Shown piece by piece: positions 52,562-64,000 of a stretch of 64,000 bases of DNA. The position numbers and the translations under genes are program-made. Below the pieces are notes generated by a model. It made no database searches and was not told where the DNA came from. It saw nothing but the letters and a program-made list of their open reading frames with translations. The stretch is from Pseudomonas citrullilanati (GTDB lineage: Bacteria > Pseudomonadota > Gammaproteobacteria > Pseudomonadales > Pseudomonadaceae), in NCBI RefSeq assembly GCF_030580855.1, contig NZ_JAUQOP010000032.1:1-64000 (forward strand), given 5' to 3'. How positions within the stretch are numbered: position 1 is the first letter of the stretch; every line of letters begins with the position of its first letter.

Positions 52562-53974
52562 TCACCGGTTCATCGGTGCGACAAAACGGCTCTTGGCCAC
52601 GCTCTGGATGCGCGGCTCGTCGCTGTCGGTCACCTTGAAAGTCATGTCCTGGGAGCCGCTGCGAGGGCGTTCGTCGAGCATCGCCACCGACACCGGTACA
52701 TCGACGATTTCCCCCGCCGCCAGGCTCAATTGCGTCTTGCCCTGCAGGGTGAAGCCTTCGCCGTCCTCGAGGGACAAGGTGTAGTCCTGGCGCTGCTGGG
52801 TCTTGTTGATGATTTTCAGGCTGTAGATGTTCTCGATCTGGCCCAGGCTGTTCTCGCGGAACAGGCCGCGGTCCTTGCTCACATCCAGGGACACCATCGG
52901 CCGCTCCACCAGCGCCACCGCCAGGGCGCCGATCATTACCAGCAGCACGGCGGTGTAGCCGACCAGGCGTGGCCGCAGCAGATGCGTCTTGCCACCCTGC
53001 AACTGGCGCTCGGAGGTGTATTTGATCAGCCCACGGGCGTAGCCCATCTTGTCCATGATCGAGTCGCAGGCGTCGATGCACGCCGCGCAGCCGATGCATT
53101 CCATTTGCAGGCCGTCGCGAATGTCGATGCCGGTGGGGCAGACCTGCACGCACATCTGGCAATCGATGCAGTCGCCCAGGCCGATGTTGGCCGGTTTCAC
53201 CTCGCGCTTGCGCGGCCCGCGGATCTCGCCACGGGCGGCGTCATAGGAAATGGTCAGGGTGTCCTTGTCGAACATCACGCTCTGGAAGCGCGCGTAGGGG
53301 CACATGTGCATGCACACCGCCTCGCGCAGCCAGCCGGCGTTGAGGTAGGTGGCCGCAGTGAAGAACAGCACCCAGAACAGGCTGACGCCGCCTATTTGCA
53401 GGGTCAGCAAGTCTTCGGTCAAAGGCCGGATCGGGGTGAAGTAGCCGACGAAGGTCAACCCGGTGAGCAGGCTGATGGCCAGCCACAACGTGTGCTTGGC
53501 CGAGCGGCGCGCGAGCTTGTTCAGGCTCCAGGGCGCGGCGTGCAGCTTGATCCGCTGGTTGCGCTCGCCTTCGGTGATCTTCTCGCACCACATGAACAGC
53601 CAGGTCCAGGAGCTCTGCGGGCAGGTGTAGCCGCACCACACGCGGCCGGCGAACACGGTGATCGCGAACAGGCCGAAGGCGGCGATGATCAGCAGCGCCG
53701 ACAGCAGGATGAAATCCTGGGGCCAGAAAGTGGCGCCGAAGATATGGAATTTGCTTTCGGAAAGGTCCCAGAGCACGGCCTGGCGACCGCCCCAGTCGAG
53801 CCACACCGTGCCGAAGAACAGCAGGAACAGCACCCCCGCGCCGCTGATGCGCAGGCTGCGGAACAAGCCGGTGAAGCTGCGGGTGTGGATCAGGTTGTCG
53901 GTGGTCCTGGCCTTGGTCTTCGCCGGCGCAGGTTCGAAGGTCTGTATCAACTGGACGGGGATTCTATCGCTCAT
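52562..53974 (-). CDS. ccoG: Cytochrome c oxidase accessory protein CcoG
   Basis: 470 residues with several membrane spans and two 4Fe-4S binding motifs (CIDCQMCVQVCPTG and CIGCAACIDACDS). The N-terminal ferredoxin-like signature region includes GRVWCGYTCPQSSWTW. The C-terminal FixG-type domain (SLEDGEGFTLQGKTQLSLAAG) follows. CcoG reduces copper for delivery to the cbb3-type oxidase. The ccoNOPQ genes are not in the window, although P. aeruginosa keeps them together. Family identity is secure. Confidence 0.95.
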   Translation of the reverse strand: MSDRIPVQLIQTFEPAPAKTKARTTDNLIHTRSFTGLFRSLRISGAGVLFLLFFGTVWLDWGGRQAVLWDLSESKFHIFGATFWPQDFILLSALLIIAAFGLFAITVFAGRVWCGYTCPQSSWTWLFMWCEKITEGERNQRIKLHAAPWSLNKLARRSAKHTLWLAISLLTGLTFVGYFTPIRPLTEDLLTLQIGGVSLFWVLFFTAATYLNAGWLREAVCMHMCPYARFQSVMFDKDTLTISYDAARGEIRGPRKREVKPANIGLGDCIDCQMCVQVCPTGIDIRDGLQMECIGCAACIDACDSIMDKMGYARGLIKYTSERQLQGGKTHLLRPRLVGYTAVLLVMIGALAVALVERPMVSLDVSKDRGLFRENSLGQIENIYSLKIINKTQQRQDYTLSLEDGEGFTLQGKTQLSLAAGEIVDVPVSVAMLDERPRSGSQDMTFKVTDSDEPRIQSVAKSRFVAPMNR

Positions 53975-54148
53975 GGTCGGTCGCTCATCAGCCGTTATCT
54001 GGCCGGGGCACTATGACCATCGAACTGTTTGCATAACAGACTCAGCTGAATCGATAAAAACCGGATCAGATGCCCTCCGGGCCAAGCCCTGCGACACTTT
54101 GATGCAGGCGCGAACAGACCCACTACAGCCTCAAGGGGGAGGCACTGT

Positions 54149-54170
54149 GTGGGAGCAGTGGTGCTCCCAC
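54149..54170. repeat. REP-like hairpin
   Basis: GTGGGAGCA-GTGG-TGCTCCCAC, a 9-base perfect stem of the REP type, between ccoG and the DUF3203 gene. Confidence 0.6.
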
Positions 54171-54187
54171 GCAGCAAGACGGGTGGG

Positions 54188-54424
54188 CTAGACCACCGAG
54201 CCGCTGTCGGTTGCCTTTAGGTTCTGGCGCCCGTCGACCGCCCCGGCCACCGTCAGCGCGTCGGCTTCGGCCTCGGTGATGTAGACCCGGCCACCGTTGA
54301 GCTCGACCGCCGACATGGCTTTTTCCGCGTCGGTGACAATGGTCAGTTCGCTCGCCGGGCGCTGCTCCGGGCCATTGGGGGTGTCGAAGTGGCAGGTCTG
54401 GTGGTCATCGATGTGCACGGTCAT
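54188..54424 (-). CDS. DUF3203 small protein
   Basis: 78 residues, soluble and acidic, without signal or membrane segment. The sequence (MTVHIDDHQTCHFDTPNG, VYITEAEADALTVAGAVDGR) fits the Pseudomonas-specific DUF3203. The ATG at 54424 has AGGAG close upstream; the longer open frame is unsupported. It stands alone and is divergent from the mgtC-like gene. The function is unknown. Confidence 0.78.
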   Translation of the reverse strand: MTVHIDDHQTCHFDTPNGPEQRPASELTIVTDAEKAMSAVELNGGRVYITEAEADALTVAGAVDGRQNLKATDSGSVV

Positions 54425-54559
54425 GGTGTCGCTCCTTCTGGGTGGCTTGTGCATTAGGCGCCTGGCGGCCAGCAGGGTTCGTTGCGCCGGATCAGCGGTC
54501 GGGCGCACCTCTGGCGCCGCTTGCGGTCCATCGTCTATCGAGTGGAAGGAGAATGGTTG

Positions 54560-55060
54560 ATGGAATCGTGGTGGCAGAGAATCTGGCTGACCCTGCAAGC
54601 GGAGTTCGCCGACATCGCCGATGTGGAGCAGATGACCCGGGTCACGCTACGCCTGCTGATGGCCGCGCTGCTCGGCGGCATCCTGGGCTTCGAGCGCGAG
54701 CACAAGGGCAAGGCCGCTGGCGTGCGTACTCACATGCTCGTGGCGCTGGGCGCGGCGCTGTTCGTGTTGGTGCCGCAGCTGTCCGGCTCCCAGGCCGATG
54801 CCATGAGCCGGGTCATCCAGGGGGTGGTCGCCGGCATTGGCTTCCTGGGCGCCGGTACGATCCTGAAGAACACCGAGGGCGATGTCGGCCACGTCAAAGG
54901 CCTGACCACCGCCGCGGGCCTGTGGATGACCGCCGCCATCGGCGTCGCGGCGGGGTTGGGCCGCGAGGCGACGGCGGTGGTGAGTACGGTGCTGGCGTTG
55001 GCGATTTTCAGTGTGATGCCGATGATCGTCCGGGCGCTGGAAAGCGACGACCAACCTTGA
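54560..55060 (+). CDS. MgtC/SapB-family membrane protein
   Basis: 166 residues with about five spans. LLMAALLGGILGFEREHKGKAAGVRTHMLV is split here into the family motif GGILGFEREHKGK; GIGFLGAGTILK and GLTTAAGLWMTAAIGVAAGLG complete it. The protein lacks the C-terminal ACT-like part of MgtC, as SapB types do. The start is ATG 54560 with AAGGAG about 10 bases upstream. It may act in magnesium or membrane homeostasis; the exact role of these proteins is not clear. Confidence 0.88.
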   Translation: MESWWQRIWLTLQAEFADIADVEQMTRVTLRLLMAALLGGILGFEREHKGKAAGVRTHMLVALGAALFVLVPQLSGSQADAMSRVIQGVVAGIGFLGAGTILKNTEGDVGHVKGLTTAAGLWMTAAIGVAAGLGREATAVVSTVLALAIFSVMPMIVRALESDDQP

Positions 55061-55098
55061 ACGACCCTTGGGAGCACCGGCGGGTCGGCGCTGCATCT

Positions 55099-55120
55099 CG
55101 CGAGCAGGCTCGCGCCCACC
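55099..55120. repeat. REP-like element
   Basis: CGCGAGC-AG-GCTCGCG followed by CCCACC, a single Pseudomonas REP, between mgtC and the convergent proline-rich peptide gene. Confidence 0.65.
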
Positions 55121-55129
55121 GGGACCAGG

Positions 55130-55300
55130 CTACGCTTGAACGCGCTCCGGTGGCACTTCGCTGGGCGGATCACCGACGGGGGGCTGGGGATCGAGCGGTG
55201 GGTCTTTTTCCGGGATCGGCTCCGGATCGGGCCCCGGCGGGGGCAGGGTGGGGTCGTCGATATTGGGGTCCGGGGTTTCGGCCGGGATCGGGATATTCAT
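55130..55300 (-). CDS. 56-residue proline-rich peptide
   Basis: ATG 55300 to TAG 55130, with GGAG about 10 bases upstream. The peptide opens MNIPIPAETPDPNIDDP and is about 40 percent proline, with acidic residues (PPPGPDPEPIPEKDPP, GDPPSEVPPE). It has no signal or membrane span. Such a sequence forms a polyproline-type extended chain, not a globular fold. It is convergent with mgtC and upstream of glgE on the other strand. Function unknown. Too short to be certain, but codon bias and ribosome site support it. Confidence 0.6.
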   Translation of the reverse strand: MNIPIPAETPDPNIDDPTLPPPGPDPEPIPEKDPPLDPQPPVGDPPSEVPPERVQA

Positions 55301-55511
55301 CGGGACGGGTCTCCGTAACGCAAATGGCTTGAGTCGTGCTTACTGTTGTTGACCCCCTCGCGCCGGGTTTTATCCCGAGCGCATCGCGGGCCAAATCTTG
55401 CTGAACTTTTGGTCGTCGATTCGGTTCGGAGTTTAAGTGAGTTTTTTCAGGGACCCGTTGGGCCTTTACCGCCACAAGCGCGTCCATGGGGCGTAAAAGG
55501 AGCGATGCTCG

Positions 55512-57509
55512 ATGACTGCTGAACAGCCGACTGACCTGGCGTACAACCCGCACCTGCCATTGTCCCAGGCCCTGTTGTTGCCACGGATTGCGATTGAAAA
55601 CACCATGCCGACGATCGATGGCGGACAGTTTGCCGCCAAGGTCGTGGCCGGGCGGGATGTGACGGTGACCAGCAAGGTGTTCACCGACGGCCATGACAAG
55701 TTGGCGGTGCGCATCCGCTGGCGGTCATTGCAGGAGGAACGCTGGAACAGCGAGGTCATGACCGACCTGGGCAACAACGGCTGGCGCGGCCAGTTCAATG
55801 TGCCGGAGCAGGGCCGCTACGTGTTCTGCATCGAGGCCTGGTTCGATCAGTACGCCAGCTTCTGCTACGAACTGGAGAAGAAGTACGCCGCCGGCGTGCC
55901 CATCGCCCTCGAATTGCAGGAAGGGCGCAACCACGTGAAACTGGCCGCCGAGCGCAGCGACGGCGAATTGCGTGGCCAATTGAGCGCATTGCACGACGAA
56001 CTGTCGAGCCTGTTGCCTGCCGAGCAGGTGGCGTTGTTCCTGGCGCCCCATAGCGCCGACCTGATGGCCCAGGCGGACTATCGGCCGTACCTGAGCATCA
56101 GCCCCGAGTATCACCTGGACGTCGAGCGCCCGCTGGCCGAGTTCGCCAGTTGGTACGAGCTGTTCCCGCGCTCGATCACCGACGATCCCAAGCGCCATGG
56201 CACCTTCAACGACGTGCATTCGCGCCTGTCGATGATCCAGGACATGGGCTTCGACGTGCTGTATTTCCCGCCGATCCACCCCATCGGCCGCAGCTTCCGC
56301 AAGGGACCGAACAACTCCCTCACCGCCGGCCCCGAGGACCCGGGCAGCCCCTATGCCATCGGCAGCGAGGACGGCGGCCACGAGGCCATCCATCCGCAAT
56401 TGGGGACCCGCGAGGATTTCCGCCGGCTGGTCGCGGCCGCCGCGGACCACGGCCTGGAAATCGCCCTCGACTTCGCCATCCAGTGCTCCCAGGACCACCC
56501 GTGGCTCAAGCAGCATCCGGGCTGGTTCAGCTGGCGGCCGGACGGCACGATCAAATACGCCGAGAACCCGCCGAAGAAGTACCAGGACATCGTCAACGTC
56601 GATTTCTACGCCGCGGATGCGATCCCCAGCCTGTGGTTGGAACTGCGGGATATCGTGGTGGGTTGGGTCAATGAAGGCGTGAAGATCTTTCGCGTGGACA
56701 ACCCGCACACCAAGCCGCTGCCGTTCTGGCAGTGGTTGATCGCCGATGTCCGGGCCCAGTACCCGGAAGTGATGTTCCTCGCCGAAGCCTTCACCACCCC
56801 GGCGATGATGGCGCGGCTGGGCAAGGTCGGCTACACCCAGAGCTACACCTATTTCACCTGGCGCAATACCAAGGCCGAGCTGGCGGCTTATTTCACCGAG
56901 CTCAACGAATCGCCGCTGCGCGAATGCTACCGGCCGAATTTCTTCGTCAATACCCCCGACATCAACCCGGCGTTCCTCCATCACTCGGGACGCGCCGGCT
57001 TTCTCATCCGTGCGGCCCTGGCGACCATGGGGTCGGGCTTGTGGGGCATGTACTCGGGGTTCGAATTGTGCGAATCGGCGCCGGTGCCGGGCAAGGAGGA
57101 ATACCTCGATTCGGAGAAATACGAGATCCGTCCCCGGGACTTCACCGCGCCGGGCAACATCATCGCCGAGATTGCCCAGCTCAATCGCATCCGCCGCCAG
57201 AACCCGGCGTTGCACACGCACCTGGGATTGAAGATCTACAACGCCTGGAACGACAACATCCTCTATTTCGGCAAGCGCACGCCCGATGGCAGCAATTTCA
57301 TCCTGGTGGCGGTGAGCCTGGATCCGCACAACCCGCAGGAAGCCAATTTCGAGTTGCCGCTGTGGGAAATGGGCTTGCCGGACGACGCCCAGACCCAGGG
57401 CGAGGATTTGATGAACGGTCATCGCTGGACCTGGTATGGCAAGTACCAGTTCATGCGCATCGACCCGGCGTACCAGCCGTTCGGGATCTGGCGCATCAGC
57501 GTGGCTTGA
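55512..57509 (+). CDS. glgE: Alpha-1,4-glucan:maltose-1-phosphate maltosyltransferase
   Basis: 665 residues, a GH13-type enzyme with N-terminal beta domains (about 1-190). Catalytic motifs: VDNPHTKPLPFWQWL (nucleophile Asp), VMFLAEAFTTPAMM (acid/base Glu) and VLYFPPIHPIGRSFRKG. It adds maltosyl units from maltose-1-phosphate to alpha-glucan chains. It is the first of the block glgE, treS/maltokinase, glgB. The start has AAAAGGAG some bases upstream. Confidence 0.94.
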   Translation: MTAEQPTDLAYNPHLPLSQALLLPRIAIENTMPTIDGGQFAAKVVAGRDVTVTSKVFTDGHDKLAVRIRWRSLQEERWNSEVMTDLGNNGWRGQFNVPEQGRYVFCIEAWFDQYASFCYELEKKYAAGVPIALELQEGRNHVKLAAERSDGELRGQLSALHDELSSLLPAEQVALFLAPHSADLMAQADYRPYLSISPEYHLDVERPLAEFASWYELFPRSITDDPKRHGTFNDVHSRLSMIQDMGFDVLYFPPIHPIGRSFRKGPNNSLTAGPEDPGSPYAIGSEDGGHEAIHPQLGTREDFRRLVAAAADHGLEIALDFAIQCSQDHPWLKQHPGWFSWRPDGTIKYAENPPKKYQDIVNVDFYAADAIPSLWLELRDIVVGWVNEGVKIFRVDNPHTKPLPFWQWLIADVRAQYPEVMFLAEAFTTPAMMARLGKVGYTQSYTYFTWRNTKAELAAYFTELNESPLRECYRPNFFVNTPDINPAFLHHSGRAGFLIRAALATMGSGLWGMYSGFELCESAPVPGKEEYLDSEKYEIRPRDFTAPGNIIAEIAQLNRIRRQNPALHTHLGLKIYNAWNDNILYFGKRTPDGSNFILVAVSLDPHNPQEANFELPLWEMGLPDDAQTQGEDLMNGHRWTWYGKYQFMRIDPAYQPFGIWRISVA

Positions 57510-57551
57510 CGCAGTGCAAGGTCGAGGGAGAACTGTTGTGGCGAGCTTGCT

Positions 57552-57678
57552 GTGGCGAGGGGATTTATCCCCGTTGGGCTGCGAAGCAGCCCCAATAGAT
57601 CACCCCGATATGTCTGGTTGGCCGCTTTAAAGCTTTAGGGCTGCTGCGCAGCCCAGCGGGGATAAATCCCCTCGCCAC
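57552..57678. repeat. REPIN (GTGGCGAGGGGATTTATCCC type)
   Basis: Inverted REP pair of the same type, filling most of the 240 bases between glgE and treS; ends with GCGGGGATAAATCCCCTCGC. Confidence 0.85.
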
Positions 57679-57750
57679 AAAAGACCTCGGCCCATAAAAA
57701 GACCCACAAGCCTGTATTCCGCGGCTTTAATGAATCATCAGGAGTTGCAA

Positions 57751-61095
<3,345 letters not shown>

Positions 61096-61106
61096 TGGAG
61101 AGAATC

Positions 61107-63338
61107 ATGAGCGTCTCGAACAAAGAACAAGGGCAGCCCAAGGCCGCCTTGCTGCCATCGGTCAAGGACATCGACGCGCTGGTGCGTGCCGAACACCACG
61201 ACCCGTTTTCCATCCTCGGCCCCCACGGCGACGGTGCCGGCGGGCAGTTCATTCGCGCCTACCTGCCGGGTGCGCTGAGCGTGCATGTGCTCGCCCGCGA
61301 CGGCGGCGAGGAGCTGGGGGAACTGCAACAGACCGAAACCCCCGGGTTGTTCGTCGGGCACTTCGACCGAGCCCAGGCCTACCTGCTGCGCACGCGCTGG
61401 GCCGGCGGTGAGCAGGTGGCCGAAGACCCCTACAGCTTTGGCGCCTTGCTCGGAGACATGGACCTTTACCTGTTCGCCGAGGGCAATCACCGTGACCTGA
61501 GTTCCTGCCTGGGCGCGCAATTGACCACGGTCGACGGCGTCGACGGCGTGCGTTTCGCCGTGTGGGCGCCGAATGCCCGGCGGGTCTCGGTGGTGGGGGA
61601 TTTCAACGTCTGGGACGGGCGCCGGCATCCGATGCGCATTCGTTATCCGTCCGGCGTGTGGGAGCTGTTCATCCCCCGGCTGGGCGCGGGCGAAGCCTAC
61701 AAGTATGAAATCCTCGGTGCCCACGGCATCCTGCCCCTCAAGGCCGACCCCGTGGCGCTGGCGACCCGGATGCCGCCCGACACCGCCTCGAAAGTCGCTT
61801 CGCCGCTGAAGATTCAGTGGCAGGACGACGACTGGATGCAACGCCGTGGCGAACGGCAATTGCCGGGTGCCCCGCTGTCGATCTATGAGCTGCACGCCGG
61901 TTCCTGGCAATGCGAGACCGACGAGGCGGGGGAGGTTGCCCGGCAATACAACTGGCACGAAATGGCCGAGCGCCTGGTGCCCTACGTGAAGGACCTGGGC
62001 TTCACCCACATCGAGCTGATGCCGATCATGGAACACCCCTTCGGCGGGTCCTGGGGCTACCAGCCGCTGTCGCAGTTCGCGCCGACCGCGCGTTTCGGCT
62101 CACCGGATGATTTCGCCGCATTCGTCAACGCCTGTCACCAGGCCGACATCGGCGTGATCCTCGACTGGGTGCCGGCGCATTTCCCCACCGACACCCATGG
62201 CCTGGCCCAGTTCGACGGCACGGCGCTGTACGAATATGGCAACCCGCTGGAAGGTTTCCACCAGGACTGGGACACCCTGATCTACAACCTCGGGCGCACC
62301 GAGGTCCACGGCTTCATGCTGGCCTCGGCGTTGCACTGGCTCAAGCATTTCCACGTCGACGGCCTGCGCGTCGACGCCGTTGCCTCGATGCTCTATCGCG
62401 ACTATTCGCGCAAGGCCGGCGAGTGGGTGCCCAACCGTCATGGTGGCCGCGAGAACCTGGAGGCCATCGACTTCCTGCGTCACCTCAACGACGTGGTGGC
62501 GCTGGAGGCGCCGGGTGCGCTGGTCATCGCCGAGGAGTCCACCGCGTGGCCGGGCGTCAGCCAGAGCACGCAGCAGGGTGGCCTGGGCTTTTCCTACAAG
62601 TGGAACATGGGCTGGATGCACGATTCGCTGCACTACATCCAGCAGGACCCGGTGTACCGCGCCCATCATCACAACGAGCTGAGCTTTGGCCTGGTGTATG
62701 CCTGGTCGGAACGATTCGTCCTGCCGATCTCCCACGACGAAGTGGTCCACGGCAAGCGTTCGCTGATCGACAAGATGCCGGGTGATCGCTGGCAGAAGTT
62801 CGCCAACCTGCGTGCCTACCTCAGCTTCATGTGGGGGCATCCGGGCAAGAAACTGTTGTTCATGGGCTGCGAGTTCGGCCAGTGGCGCGAATGGAACCAC
62901 GATCAGCAACTGGACTGGTACCTGTTGCAATACCCCGAGCACCGTGGGGTCCAGCAACTGGTCAAGGATTTGAACCGGCTGTACCGCGAGGAACCGGCCC
63001 TGCACGACCAGGACGATGCGCCCCAAGGCTTCCAATGGCTGATTGGCGACGACGCGATGAACAGCGTCTATGCGTGGCTGCGCTGGAGCAAGGACGGGCG
63101 GCCGGTGCTGGTGGTCGCCAACTTCACCCCGGTGCCGCGCGAGGCCTACCGGGTCGGCGTGCCGTTCGCCGGGCGTTGGGTGGAATTGCTCAACAGTGAC
63201 GCCGATACCTATGCCGGTTCCAACTACGGCAACGGTGGCGGCGCGTCCACCGAAGCAGTGCCCAGCCATGGCCAGGCGCTGTCGCTGGAACTCAACCTGC
63301 CGCCATTGGCGGTGTTGATCCTGCGGCCGGAGGGTTAG
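61107..63338 (+). CDS. glgB: 1,4-alpha-glucan branching enzyme
   Basis: 743 residues. An N-terminal CBM48-type region (FAVWAPNARRVSVVGDFNVWDG) is followed by the GH13 barrel: GLRVDAVASMLYRDYSR (nucleophile), VIAEESTAWPG (acid/base), PISHDEVVHGKRS. It adds alpha-1,6 branches to the glucan made by GlgE. The ATG at 61107 has GGAG seven bases upstream and follows the treS stop by 11 bases, so the two are in one operon. Confidence 0.95.
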   Translation: MSVSNKEQGQPKAALLPSVKDIDALVRAEHHDPFSILGPHGDGAGGQFIRAYLPGALSVHVLARDGGEELGELQQTETPGLFVGHFDRAQAYLLRTRWAGGEQVAEDPYSFGALLGDMDLYLFAEGNHRDLSSCLGAQLTTVDGVDGVRFAVWAPNARRVSVVGDFNVWDGRRHPMRIRYPSGVWELFIPRLGAGEAYKYEILGAHGILPLKADPVALATRMPPDTASKVASPLKIQWQDDDWMQRRGERQLPGAPLSIYELHAGSWQCETDEAGEVARQYNWHEMAERLVPYVKDLGFTHIELMPIMEHPFGGSWGYQPLSQFAPTARFGSPDDFAAFVNACHQADIGVILDWVPAHFPTDTHGLAQFDGTALYEYGNPLEGFHQDWDTLIYNLGRTEVHGFMLASALHWLKHFHVDGLRVDAVASMLYRDYSRKAGEWVPNRHGGRENLEAIDFLRHLNDVVALEAPGALVIAEESTAWPGVSQSTQQGGLGFSYKWNMGWMHDSLHYIQQDPVYRAHHHNELSFGLVYAWSERFVLPISHDEVVHGKRSLIDKMPGDRWQKFANLRAYLSFMWGHPGKKLLFMGCEFGQWREWNHDQQLDWYLLQYPEHRGVQQLVKDLNRLYREEPALHDQDDAPQGFQWLIGDDAMNSVYAWLRWSKDGRPVLVVANFTPVPREAYRVGVPFAGRWVELLNSDADTYAGSNYGNGGGASTEAVPSHGQALSLELNLPPLAVLILRPEG

Positions 63339-63368
63339 CACGACAGCAGTGGCAGGGGAGCGATGACG

Positions 63369-63498
63369 GTGGCGAGGGGATTTATCCCCGCTGGGGCGCG
63401 AAGCGACCCTAAGGCTGGCAACTCGATGTTCAAGTCTATTGAGTTGACTGCCAAAAGGGGCCGCTGCGCAGCCCAGCGGGGATAAATCCCCTCGCCAC
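63369..63498. repeat. REPIN (GTGGCGAGGGGATTTATCCC type)
   Basis: Inverted REP pair between glgB and the convergent glucarate dehydratase gene; the fifth of this type in the window. Confidence 0.85.
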
Positions 63499-63515
63499 AA
63501 GAGGCCTGGATGGCT

Positions 63516-64000
63516 TCAGCGCACCAGGCACGGCTGCTTGTTGTCGAACGTCCAGCCCGGAATCAAGTACTGCATCGCCACTGCATCGTCCCGCGCCCCC
63601 AGGCCCATGCCCTTGTACAGCTCATGGGCCTTGGCCAGCTGATCCATGTCCAGCTCGACCCCCAGCCCCGGCCTCTTCGGCACCTGCACGCAGCCGCCGT
63701 GGATCTGCAAGGGCGCCTTGGTCAGCCGTTGGCCGTCCTGCCAGATCCAGTGGGTGTCGATGGCGGTGATGTCGCCCGGCGCGGCGGCGGCCACATGGGT
63801 GAACATGGCCAGGGAAATGTCGAAGTGATTATTGGAGTGCGAGCCCCAGGTCAGGCCCCATTCGTTGCACATCTGCGCCACCCGTACCGATCCCTGCATG
63901 GTCCAGAAATGCGGGTCGGCCAGGGGGATGTCCACGGACTGCAAGGTGATGGCGTGGCCCATCTCGCGCCAGTCGGTGGCGATCATGTTGGTGGCGGTCT
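63516..64000 (-). CDS. gudD: Glucarate dehydratase, C-terminal part (cut by window edge)
   Basis: Only the C-terminal part, about 160 residues, is visible; the start lies beyond the right edge. LQSVDIPLADPHFWTMQGS, WGLTWGSHSNNHFDISLAM (with the catalytic His of the enolase superfamily) and the end MQYLIPGWTFDNKQPCLVR match GudD closely. It dehydrates D-glucarate to 5-keto-4-deoxyglucarate. Its neighbours on the right are unknown. Confidence 0.92.
   Translation of the reverse strand, partial: TATNMIATDWREMGHAITLQSVDIPLADPHFWTMQGSVRVAQMCNEWGLTWGSHSNNHFDISLAMFTHVAAAAPGDITAIDTHWIWQDGQRLTKAPLQIHGGCVQVPKRPGLGVELDMDQLAKAHELYKGMGLGARDDAVAMQYLIPGWTFDNKQPCLVR

Noticed and set aside
51575..54016. 813-codon open frame on the plus strand across the MocR and ccoG genes
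   Set aside because: It runs antisense to two well-supported genes and shows low-complexity composition only.

Overview
The window reads as chromosomal DNA of a Pseudomonas, most likely of the P. fluorescens lineage. The evidence is high GC, the split pqiA-pqiB-pqiC set, ccoG, a DUF3203 protein, the glgE-treS/maltokinase-glgB block, selD-selU, polB, a Tsx porin, and many REP/REPIN palindromes. No tRNA, rRNA, CRISPR array or insertion sequence was seen. Both ends cut genes: aruG at the left and a glucarate dehydratase at the right.

Layout. 1-6386 is a minus-strand unit: an RpiR-type regulator, then an isochorismatase-fold hydrolase, a glutamine-synthetase-like ligase, an N-formylglutamate-amidohydrolase-family enzyme, an APC permease and the arginine succinyltransferase pair aruF-aruG. 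It looks like a small pathway for taking up and breaking down an amine or N-acylated amino acid. 6608-9446 holds a histidine phosphatase with cobF (overlapping), then divergent ftrA and a rhodanese.

9460-22209 is the most unusual part. Every gene is on the minus strand. From upstream to downstream it has a MNIO (DUF692) enzyme with its DUF2063 partner and a good terminator, a 48-residue Cys/His-rich peptide gene, and a secreted bufferin-like (DUF2282) domain fused to a cytochrome c. Eight tightly packed genes follow: a KamA-type radical SAM enzyme, a thioredoxin-fold protein with a probable DinB-like C-terminal part, a JmjC-type dioxygenase, an EamA transporter, an ATP-grasp ligase, a glutathione transferase, a full-length cysteinyl-tRNA synthetase paralogue, and a cysteine-desulfurase-like PLP enzyme without the usual catalytic cysteine. 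I know of no described pathway with this gene set. I read it as a candidate cluster for a cysteine- or thiol-containing amino-acid-derived product, lying next to a copper-handling or RiPP-type MNIO system.

22307-39608 is mostly ordinary Pseudomonas content: an esterase, a LysR regulator with two YdcZ-type transporters, tsx with a PurR-like palindrome, selD-selU, a DUF318 permease, a Zn-type hemB, a secreted protein built of 13-residue repeats, two GSTs and the Pqi envelope transport set. 39719-55300 holds a CBS protein, polB, an aldo/keto reductase, aldose 1-epimerase, a TSUP permease, ampC, a DyP peroxidase, an SDR, a MocR regulator, ccoG, mgtC and small proteins. 55512-63338 is the GlgE pathway (trehalose to maltose to maltose-1-phosphate to branched alpha-glucan), followed by the end of gudD.

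Boundaries rest on reading frames, ribosome sites and family lengths seen in the sequence. Functions rest on recognised motifs. No database search was run.
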